DNA of 64,000 nt, taken from Cladocopium goreaui (taxonomy: Eukaryota > Sar > Dinophyceae > Suessiales > Symbiodiniaceae). The DNA is taken from contig CAMXCT020000264.1 in the NCBI GenBank assembly GCA_947184155.2, positions 214,092-278,091 of the forward strand. The letters run 5' to 3'. Made by a program: the position numbers and the translations under genes. The notes below the pieces were generated by a model. That model did no database searches. It saw only the letters and a list, made by a program, of their open reading frames with translations, and was not told the DNA's origin. This document shows, in pieces, positions 49,408 to 58,253 of this stretch (its first letter is position 1; the number at the start of each line of letters is the position of its first letter).

Positions 49408-51250
49408 TTAGTCCAACGTGAGTACTGGTCTGCCGCGAAATGTTGGAGGAAACTTTCGCCGCTTGGGAGCTGGACCACAAGATGAAGAGGCATCTGGGGC
49501 AGCAGGCAGCGGTTTCTCAGGCGGGCCCCAATGAATGTAAGACATGAAGTTCAGACGCATCCGATTTGGAAAAATGATCTTGGCTTCTTCCAATGTTGGG
49601 GGCGTAGTAGGCACCACAGGCACGAACTTCCAACCCAAACTTGCCCGAATCTTGTCCGACAGGTCTGCTTGCTGGTTCAAGATCCCATCTCGATGGAAGG
49701 CTTTGCTCCAATCACCAGGCAAGACTTGGTCTATGGTTTTGAAAATCACTTGCAGCCACCTCTGCGCATCCACAACACCCTCCGACGCTTCAGACTTGCT
49801 GCGTTTCCAATTTTCCATCAAAGCAGTCTTGAAAGGACCAAACACGTGTGTGTCACAAGGCTGCAACCACCGCGTCATCCGAGCAGGGACAAAAACCAAA
49901 CGCAGCCCGCGCTGCCGAGCCAATTTGTAAATTGATTGGTGTATGTGTGCTTTTGCCGTGTCTACAATGAGAATGACATATCGCTCGTGGACCAAACTCC
50001 CAACGTCTTGGCTAACAAACAAATGTATCGCCGCATTGTGGCATGGGAATTCCAGGCAGACTTTTGTCGCCACAGGTGCACCTGTGGAGGGCAAATCTTT
50101 TCAACACTGCGAAGCAAAGTTTTGGTGAGGCGGTGCTCGTTTCCGAGAAGAACTTGAGGCAGAAGTGCTTGCACTTCTGGATCACTTGCTACCGATGCCA
50201 GGTATGACACATGTCCGCGAATCTCGGACAAGGAAGCTGCATCAGAAGGCTGCTCCCGGGAATCAATCTGCAATTTCAATACCGTCCCACGCAGTCCACA
50301 GAAGTGATATGCCAGCGAGGTCTCGTCCATGTTGATGAGCAAAGGCTGCCGCCCTGAAGGCGCATCGGCCACAGCTGCATTCATCCAACGGAAAAAAGCC
50401 ACGGCCTGCAAAATTGGGGTCAAAGATGGTCCCAAAAATGGGACCGCCAGGCGGTCCCAAAAATGGGTCCGCCAAAGTGGTAGGAAATGAAAACAAAAGG
50501 GTGGTCACAATTACGGTCCCAAAAATGAGACCGCCAGACGGTCCCATTTTTAGGACCGGAAATGTACATAAAATTCTTTCAATCGGCTCCCCAAAATTTG
50601 GATCAATTCCTTCAATACTCATACGAGGCACCTTGCTATTCCTAAGCTCAGGAGGAACATGATCGTGGACTCGCAGCATCCCAATACGGGCATGCCAGCG
50701 ACGCCGAAAGCTTGCCAACCACTTTCGCTGCGTCCGGGCAGAAGCTGCAAAAATTCTTCTCCATGGCACTTTTCGTTGCCGCTGGCAAATTTGTTGGCAA
50801 CAGTTTCGGCACTTGTTCCATCATCTGGCTGCGCGATGGCGCCACGCCATGCACAAAATTCTGCGCACGCAGCCAACTGCAAAGCCTGTGCTCCACAACA
50901 TAACGGCAAGCAACAACATTGTCCTTCGGCGTGACATGTGCCCAAGCTGTGGGGTCTGGCCCGCGGTGTGCCATTTCTTGTTCAAATCCAGATTTCACAT
51001 CATTCGCTATAGCGTTCTTTGCGCCCAAATCTGGAGGCTGGAGTTGCAGCTTGCTTTGTCCCCTTCCCAGAAGGAAGTCCGCCACAATTTCCGGCTGGAA
51101 GCTTGAGAAATGGAAGACAAGCAAGGTCCTAGGAGAGTGCAAGGTCTTCTTCTGCGCAGATGACAGTCTGCGCTTCTTTTGCTGCAAGGCACGTATTTGG
51201 CGCCGCAGTTGCAAGCTACATGGATTCGGCATTGCTTCTCTAGGCAGCAT
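49408..51250 (-). pseudogene. DDE-superfamily transposase, decayed
   Basis: Pieces in three frames read in order on the minus strand: an N-terminal part (51250-50700), a KWLASFRRRWHARIG segment (50769-50590), a part with LLINMDETSLAYHF (50400-50100), and the C-terminal part (50094-49408) with ILIVDTAKAH and TRWLQPCDTHVFGPFK. The three Asp residues in these motifs fit the DDE_1 / pogo-like catalytic triad, spaced as in that family. Two or more frame changes and a 130-base palindromic insert interrupt it, so it is inactive unless some interruptions are introns (TTTTGCAG just before 50400 on the minus strand is a good acceptor). The stop lies next to the end of Rep element copy 1; the 5' side is cut by copy 2. 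Confidence 0.75.
50428..50557. mobile_element. MITE-like palindromic insert inside the transposase gene
   Basis: About 130 bases with inverted ends: a block starting GGTCCCAAAAATGGGACC at 50428 and the inverted equivalent ending at 50557; 26 of 29 bases match by eye. Each arm is itself palindromic and partly duplicated (CGGTCCCAAAAATGGG next to GGTCC). No clear target duplication. It encodes nothing. Confidence 0.7.
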
Positions 51251-51573
51251 GAAGAATGGAATGCAAATATGTCTGCAAACAACACTTTAGGTCGTGAAAG
51301 TTGCTTGGCTTTTCTTTTGGAACCTGCATGGCCTATTTCCCACCCTACCCAGCAGCCACACTTCTTGTATACCAATGCTTCTGGCCACGGCAAAAAAGCA
51401 TGCGGAATCATAACAGGTACGTTCATGCTGCCATCACGAAAAAATTGCGGTAGCATCCTCATGCCTTGCGTACTCATCATGGACGGACACCAGTTTAAAA
51501 CTTGCATGCCGCTTGAACTTCCGACAAAATGCGAAACCTTAGTGCAAATAATCTGCCAAAAGTAAGAAGTCGC
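51251..51573. other. 5' flank of the transposase gene
   Basis: No motif recognised. A minus-strand frame (51618-51007) crosses into Rep element copy 2 and overlaps the transposase in another phase, so it is not accepted as a gene. Confidence 0.5.
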
Positions 51574-52028
51574 TACAGGGGAGGCCCAAAACTCCGAAGC
51601 CAATCCAAGGAGCAGCAAACGGTACCAAAAACAGGACCCCCCACATTAGACCCAGAACCACCAGAGCAACACCAGCCCTCAGCCTGCAGCGCATTCTGCT
51701 TGCCAGCTGCCTTTGCCTTTGCTTTGGGCGGCATCACCTGCAAGCACGCCACAACAAAGCAGCGTATCACAAACCCCAGACTTCTTCCATGCGAACAGAA
51801 TCGCTGATAACATGTTTGGCCCTGAAACAACAAACCCAATGGCACCCGCCCGTGCAAACGCCTGCAGCAAAAACACTTTCCGCGGTTCCCTGAGCAGTGG
51901 CTTCAGGCTGCTGTTTTCTCAACCACGCTGGACTGGGTAATCTTAACATGCAGCTTGCAAGCGAATTTCAGAGAGACACATTAGCAATCCAAACGTTTTC
52001 GCTCGGAGGACAAACAACCTGTTCCTAA

Positions 52029-53620
52029 TTAAGCAACAAAACCACGGAAATGCACCACAACACGATTGCCAGCCTTGGAAAGCCAATCATGCGTGTCCAG
52101 CAATGACAAATTTTGCGTGGAGTAATTCAATGTCGCTACAATTGGAATTCGGAACAGATATTTCTCATATTTACATTGGCCACCAGGCGTGACACCAAAC
52201 TCCAGCTGTACATTGTATTTGCCTTGAATCTTGTCCTGGTTCTCCGTCAAAAAGCTCAAATCTCGGACATCGTCTAAAATGATGCCATCGTGGATCTTCC
52301 GATTGAATTCACGCAAACCGTCAGGGAAATGCAGGAGAGGACCAACCTTGAGTTCCAACGGGCTTCGAAACAAGGAGTTGGCATATTCGGTCTTGCCAGA
52401 CATAGAGGCACCCAGGAGCAACAAAACAGGATACCGCAAGGCATCCATCTCGAAAAGCTTCAGCCAAGCGGTCACCTCTGCAATTTCCGGAAACGTTTTG
52501 TAGAGTTCAGGATTGGATCTGATTCTCTTCGTGTTGCTGGCAATGAGGGCCTGAAGCTCTTGCTTTTCTTCTTCTTGCACGACAGCGTCTAAGTTGCGTT
52601 TTCGGGCTGGTACGCCATCCCTAGTCAAGTACAAGTACTCCTTGTACACCTCCGTTGTGACTTTCCGTTGCTTCCAAAGCTTCTCAGGCCATGCGCCCAA
52701 GACCTGGTAACGAAACAGCTCGTCTGTCCAGACAGGGGCATAGTTTCCGGCCACACAGAGTCCGCCACAAGACAGGCGAGCCGTGCCAATTTTGTTTGCC
52801 CAGACATAGAAAAATCCACGGTCTATGCTCATCTGCAGTTTCTTCCTGCACAAACCATCGCCACACAAGTCCGTTGGCGAGACATTTGGTTTAAGCCTTT
52901 CGAAAACAAAAGCAGAAACGGTTCTATCAACTTCGGACTTGAACTGGAGCATGACATGGGCATGGAATTTGCCTGACGCACAAGTCTCCAATGTCGTGCA
53001 CCAATGGCGCACTTTCCAAGGCTGGAGGTGATTGAGGACAAAGACATTCAAGGCAAGCCATTGGGCCGGATCAGCAAACCCATTGTAAGTAAAAAAACAA
53101 AAGCAGAAACGGTTCTATCAACTTCGGACTTGAACTGGAGCATGACATGGGCATGGAATTTGCCTGACGCACAAGTCTCCAATGTCGTGCACCAATGGCG
53201 CACTTTCCAAGGCTGGAGGTGATTGAGGACAAAGACATTCAAGGCAAGCCATTGGGCCGGATCAGCAAACCCATTGTAAGTAAGAAGGACTGATGTGCCT
53301 CGTACCCGATACTCATTGCGCTGCGCAGGAGCTGGAACCATTGACAAAGGATGCTCCGCACTTCTGCTGGCAGCAGAGCCATCACGAGCTTTTTTCTTCG
53401 CAAGCTCCCAAGAGGCTCTAGCTTCATTCAATTGCTGTTGGTGCCGCACATCTCCGCCACGATCTGGATGAGTCTTCAATACAAGCTTCCGGAACACTTT
53501 CACAATGTCATCATCGCTGGAATCCCGTGTGCAACTCGACTGCACGTTGTAGAGCGGAGCCAAGGCATGCAATAGAGCTACAAGAGCTCGTTTGGCCACA
53601 AGCACTGCCGAGCACCCCAT
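52029..53620 (-). pseudogene. rep: Rep protein of copy 2, broken by a tandem duplication
   Basis: The J domain and the start of the nuclease (from ATG 53620) and the rest of nuclease and helicase (53051-52029) are both near-identical to copy 1. The frame is lost because 191 bases of the nuclease region are present twice, which adds two bases beyond a multiple of three and duplicates the HAH-containing segment. A product of the upper part would end at 53048, shortly after HAH, without Tyr and helicase. Confidence 0.85.
52903..53284. repeat. 191-base tandem duplication in rep of copy 2
   Basis: Equivalent bases are exactly 191 apart (for example AGCAGAAACGG at 52911 and 53102, CATTGTAAG at 53081 and 53272). 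The junction reads GTAAGTAAAAAAACAAAAGC, an A-run where both ends share AAA, typical of slippage or microhomology. Confidence 0.9.
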
Positions 53621-53716
53621 GACTTTGCACAAACAGGAGTTGCCACGTCAAGTCACCCTCGAACAACAAAAATGGCGGCAACAGCCTTTGGATGTGGCAA
53701 AAAACAGCACAAAAAC

Positions 53717-54018
53717 CATGATGTCCAGCTGCTACTCCGCCTACTCCGCTACTCCCGGCAAAGTGATGCCCCTAGATCCTATAGGCAGAAAGACATTTCA
53801 GGCAACAGGTCGGAGTAAGACGAACAAGACAATTGAGATTTCCAGACGCTTTCTGCAGTCTAATTGCCATGATGTCCAGCTGCTACTTCGCCTACTCCGC
53901 TACTCCCGGCAAAGTGATGCCCCTAGATCCTATAGGCAGAAAGACATTTCAGGCAACAGGTCGGAGTAAGACGAACAAGAAAATTGAGATTTCCAGACGC
54001 TTTCTGCAGTCTAATTGC
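53717..54018. repeat. Two 151-base direct repeats with iteron-like words, copy 2
   Basis: Same layout as 46221-46523. One CTACTCCG in the second unit has become CTACTTCG; the rest are kept, as is CTACTCCA next to the hairpin. Confidence 0.6.
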
Positions 54019-54036
54019 CTACTCCATCCCGTTTTA

Positions 54037-54056
54037 AATTAATACTATTATTGATT
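54037..54056 (-). promoter_or_regulatory. Candidate rolling-circle origin hairpin, copy 2
   Basis: Identical to 46541-46560, including the rep-sense TAGTATTA. Confidence 0.45.
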
Positions 54057-55138
54057 AGGGGGATGTACGGAATTGTCGGTGTACATGCTTCAGAGTTCAC
54101 AAACGTTAGGAGTCTAGGGGGGAAAGGGGTACAGACAAAAGACTCAAGCCCGACTATCAGCACGCAGCACGCCCATTCTTGCCTGGAAGTTCCAGAAGAA
54201 GTGCGACCTTGGCGACACCGGAACCATGGGGAAAAAATTGGCTACAATCGTGTGTCCTAGCTTTAGCTCTGCGAAACTACTTGCAATGTGGGGCAACAAC
54301 GATCGTTCCTGACACGAATGGCTCCTATAATGCAACCTACTGTCTGACAAATCCGAGCTGTTCTAGTCCATCAGTCTCATGGTCTCTCTCACATGTGACT
54401 AGCTGCTTTGGGGTCCGCACGGCGCACTCCAACAACAAATGGTCACTTGTGCTGTGGTGACTAGAGAAACGGCAGCAGCCACTAAGAGCACTCACATTGA
54501 CAAGAACAGGTGCTACATTGACAAGAACAGGTCACGACATCGGCAACCCAAAAAAGCAATAAACAACTGCAAACCCAAATACACGTCATGGTGGTACAAA
54601 CGGCTACTGCACAACCCCACAATTGCCAAGTCTGGTTGGGAAAGGCTTGCAAAACAGAACTGAGCTTGTTCAAATCACAACCTATCTTCTTTGAAGGTAC
54701 AAGGAACTCAGACCCACCGCGAGGCAATGGAATGAAACGTTGTTGCATTGTTACACCAACAGTATGAAAACACAAAGCAGCCAAAGTCACACTGAAGCTA
54801 CAAAACGCTTGACATGACATCAAAGTACAAAAGAATAACGAAACCCAACTTGTTTGGAGATGTTTGGTTTGCAAAGGGCGCGAACGCACGCAACGCGACA
54901 ATGCTTGGAGGTACATAAAGTCGGTCACCGCACAAGCAACGAGTTACACGCCGAAGATAGTTGGAGTCTAGAACTCCCAGCGCAAGCGTAACGTGTCCGT
55001 ACGTCCTGCAACTATTCCAAGGAAGTACGGCTCCATGCCGTTATTAACCCGTTAGTGTACCGACGCACGGGTGAAACGGTGCATACGGAACTCTTCCCAC
55101 CCACCCACCAATGGTTTTTGAAAGCCAACCCGTTCACA

Positions 55139-55547
55139 CCGGTGTTTAACGTGTCCTGGTGTTTAAGGTGAACCACACCGGTGTTTAAGGTGTACCACAC
55201 CCCTGGTGTTTAAGGTGAACCACACCGGTGTTTAAGGTGTACCACACCCCTGGTGTTTAAGGTGAACAACACCGGTGTTTAAGGTGTACCACACCCCTGG
55301 TGTTTAAGGTGAATCACACCGGTGTTTAAGGTGTACCACACCCCCGGTGTTTAAGGTGAACCACACCGGTGTTTAAGGTGTACCACACCCCCGGTGTTTA
55401 AGGTGAACCACACCAGTGTTTAAGGTGTACCGCCACCACGGTGTTTAAGGTGAAGCACACCGGTGTTTAAGGTGTACCACACCCCCGGTGTTTAAGGTGA
55501 ACCACACCAGTGTTTAAGGTGTACCACCACCACGGTGTGTAAGGTAC
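55139..55547. repeat. Minisatellite of 23-base monomers, copy 2
   Basis: About 17 monomers by my count, against about 19 in copy 1, with a different order of TACC and AACC variants and a partial deletion in the second monomer. Confidence 0.9.
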
Positions 55548-55977
55548 ACCCCACCTGCAACCCTGCAAGGCCGCCTACGACCCTGAAACCTCCACCTACG
55601 ACCCTTCCAGGTCACACCTGCGACCTGGAAATCTCCTTGTATAGGGAGCGCACCTACGACCCACAAACCTCCACCTATGACAATTCCAAGTCACACCTAC
55701 CACCTGCATATCCCCTTGTAGGGAGCGCGCCTACACCCAACGATTCACTACCCAACGAGTGCAAATGTTTCTGGTTGCTTATGTGCTGCACACAAATTCC
55801 CGCGCTTCTGCGTGAACATGGCCACACGCAAAACCACGCGTATGTTTTGAGCAACAAAACGACAAGTAGTCGCTATACATTACACACCGTCCAGAAACAG
55901 TGACAAAATTTGCAGCATTGTAGAGATTAAGTCACTAGAGCAATTTCTGTCCGAAACTGTGAGCGACATTGCTCATC
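55548..55977. other. Gene-free interior of Rep element copy 2
   Basis: Same degenerate ACCTACGACC repeats and unique sequence as 48106-48683. Confidence 0.6.
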
Positions 55978-56119
55978 TTACAAAGAAGCTGCAAAATGAC
56001 AGCTCTTTTTCCCAGCAGATTGGCCTCGGGTTACAATCGGCAGAACATGCGTCTGCTTGCCAGCTCGAAAAATGGAGGAAGGTCGAAAAATGCTCTTTAC
56101 ACACATACAGTTGCTCTCA

Positions 56120-56525
56120 CTTAGCCTCGGAGGCCGGCCCCTCCACTTCCTTTGCCTTGGATGGAAAGCGAAAGCATGAAAGCATGAAAACGAAAATGGG
56201 GGAGACGCTGGGAATGATCTTACACAATCAAAAGAAGGCCACCCGGCCTCCTCAACTTCCTTGCTCTTTGCATCTAGGAGGAGTTGCAGATCTGCCTTTG
56301 ACATCCCTTTGGCAGCCTGCCATTCATGAACATGAGGACACACAGCGTCCTGCACGTGAAAGTCCGCCCAGCACTCACGCAGAGGCAGAGAGGCACCTTG
56401 ATTAGACGGGCCCGTTTGCGGAGGGCATTCTTTTCCATCTTCTTGGCTTCGCGGGCTGCTTTCTTCGCAGCTTCATGCTTGTGCTTCAAATCTTGGAGCT
56501 GTTCACACAGCACCGCCTCACACAT
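56120..56525 (-). CDS. Possible second gene of the Rep element, copy 2
   Basis: The Lys-rich helix (frame 56525-56274) and the CPHVHEW segment (frame ending at 55978) are present as in copy 1 with a few conservative changes, and the GTGAGT...GCAG stretch between them is unchanged. Upstream, an extra base (CACATAAC for CACAAC) shortens the frame. The same uncertainty applies as for 48684-49177. Confidence 0.3.
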
Positions 56526-56901
56526 AACAGACTACAGTCGTCCCCAAAATCACCCCAACACAGATTCCCAAGGATAGGATGCCCACTCAAGGTGAACTGG
56601 CATGGGGGGCATGGATCACTGGGTGATGCCAGGCTGAATGCGATGACTACCTACCTGCCTGGCTTCACCTACTCAACTGTCCACCTGACGAACTCTAAAC
56701 GACATGCGTGTGGACATGCATCAGCGCCCCGTGAACTACAAGACTGCCGCACGATCTTTTTGCAAACAAACTTGTTTTAGCCGGTCCTATTTCTGGGACC
56801 GCAAACTGAGCTGCAAAGTGGCTTCGCTCCAGTGGGCCTCCCTAGTAACTTGTCATACCTCTCACACACACCCCTTTTCCCAGTTAGAAGACAAAGCCAG
56901 A

Positions 56902-57786
56902 ATGTCGGAGCACATCGAGGCTCAACAGGCTGCTGCAGAAGGTCTCGGTGCACTTGGATTGAATGCCACTCTCATGGTGCATTTTCCTAGCAAAATCAAA
57001 GCACCTGAAGGCATACTTTTGACCACTTATGATCAGCTGCATTCACAGACAGCGAAGCAGGAGACGACTGCTTACGCTTTTCCCTCTTTTGGAGCTGCGC
57101 AAAGTGCTATGAGAACACTGGCGACGATGCAACAGACTGTCATTTTTATCTATGAGTGTCATGCCAACACTGGCCCAGTTGAAATAGCAGCTAAAGTCTT
57201 CGACACTTGCCATAGGCATATTGCAGCCATCCGAGAAATTAAGCAACTCACTGGAACCCTCAGATATCAAAAATATCCTACTGTACTATCTCTAGTCAAA
57301 ATGGATAGCCTGTCAAGCAGTCCGTCGGTAATCGAATGGCAAATCTCTGACACGATTACTGATGAGCTGATAATGCCTGCTCGTATTGCCTTTGAAAATT
57401 TTGTTGGCAAAGAACTACGGCAAGGGCAATATCCAGGGATCAGTGAGACCAGTACATCACCAAATGGCTGCTATAATTCTGATAAGTCAAAAGGAAGCGT
57501 TCCGCTTACTATTAAATATGAAAAGAACTCATGCTTACAAAGAACCAAAATCCGTGAAGCAATTGAATCACTACAGAAAGAAATTAACACAGCACAAGAT
57601 ACCCAGTTCCAAATCAAAGAAGGCATTGACTGGACTCGCTTACATAAACTGCGGGAGGCTGCTGCTTTCACTGTTATTTCCACTCGGCACTTAAGTGATC
57701 AAGAACGAAATGCTCTTGCGCTGGAGCTTATGTCCTTTAGAATAAAGTACTTTTTCCTGTCTAAAGCTCAAGTAATGCTGAACTAG
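56902..57786 (+). CDS. First frame of the methyltransferase-containing element: unknown protein
   Basis: The frame is open from inside Rep element copy 2, but the first ATG after the element is at 56902 (MSEHIEAQQAA), giving 294 residues. It is globular in composition, with alternating beta-like segments (TLMVHFPSKI, VIFIYECHA) and helices (IREAIESLQKEIN, LSDQERNALALELM). I recognise no family. It stops at 57786, but the frame shifted by one base (AELEGIEIEVL from about 57777) carries on at once, so this is probably the N-terminal part of a longer protein damaged by a frameshift. It lies only about 55 bases from the Rep element end, which may have removed its original 5' flank. Confidence 0.6.
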   Translation: MSEHIEAQQAAAEGLGALGLNATLMVHFPSKIKAPEGILLTTYDQLHSQTAKQETTAYAFPSFGAAQSAMRTLATMQQTVIFIYECHANTGPVEIAAKVFDTCHRHIAAIREIKQLTGTLRYQKYPTVLSLVKMDSLSSSPSVIEWQISDTITDELIMPARIAFENFVGKELRQGQYPGISETSTSPNGCYNSDKSKGSVPLTIKYEKNSCLQRTKIREAIESLQKEINTAQDTQFQIKEGIDWTRLHKLREAAAFTVISTRHLSDQERNALALELMSFRIKYFFLSKAQVMLN

Positions 57787-58253
57787 AAGGCATAGAAATC
57801 GAAGTGCTCCGCAATTTATTGCATTGTTCAACAACGCACTTGCCTTTTGGACAACGACAGCAATCGACACAATTTGTTCTTAGTCAAGTGACTGCCATTG
57901 ACAGCAACTGGTACCGAATTGAAGTAAGATATGCACCAATAGGCAGTATGCCCTTTATACCACTTCAAATTGCAAAAAGTAGCATCATCCCACTCCTGGA
58001 AAATGAAGTAGCAGTCATTGACTCAGATCTTGGCTTTGCACTCATTAATGCCTTTTCAGCCTCCAAATTTGAATTTCAAACCATCGTTAATGAAGACAAT
58101 GTCAATATCACGATGCTCACTTTTTGGATCCCTCATGAAGTTAAGCAGAACTTCCCCATGTTCCTTCTCAGTCAAGGACAGAAGAGGAAACAATATTGTT
58201 TTCACGATAGAACATTGTGGAAACATACTGCCACAAACTGGTGCACCGGGTGA
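57777..58253 (+). CDS. Continuation fragment between two frame changes
   Basis: An open frame with ordinary composition (FVLSQVTAIDSNWYRIEVRY, FALINAFSASKFEFQTIVN) continues the previous frame and overlaps the next one at 58018-58253. From its style the useful part ends near 58175, where the third frame (KDRRGNNIVFTIE) takes over. No ATG fits a separate start better than 57804 does, and none is needed if it is part of one broken protein. Family unknown. Confidence 0.45.
   Translation, partial: AELEGIEIEVLRNLLHCSTTHLPFGQRQQSTQFVLSQVTAIDSNWYRIEVRYAPIGSMPFIPLQIAKSSIIPLLENEVAVIDSDLGFALINAFSASKFEFQTIVNEDNVNITMLTFWIPHEVKQNFPMFLLSQGQKRKQYCFHDRTLWKHTATNWCTG

Larger units (their letters stand above)
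53621..55138. other. Rep upstream region and gene-free interior, copy 2
   Basis: Matches 46137-47646 of copy 1, with small indels near 54235 and 54370. No gene apart from the repeats and hairpin listed separately. Confidence 0.6.
51574..56846 (-). mobile_element. Rep-encoding terminal-inverted-repeat element, copy 2
   Basis: Same orientation as copy 1 and nearly identical through most of its length; the main differences are the 191-base duplication in rep, a shorter minisatellite and small indels. Inverted ends at 51579-51638 and 56783-56842. The flanks differ from those of copy 1, so these are two element copies around about 2.2 kb of transposase DNA, not one element. Confidence 0.75.

Noticed and set aside
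53004-53222. Short frames repeated within copy 2 rep
   Set aside because: They are duplicates produced by the 191-base tandem duplication, not new genes.
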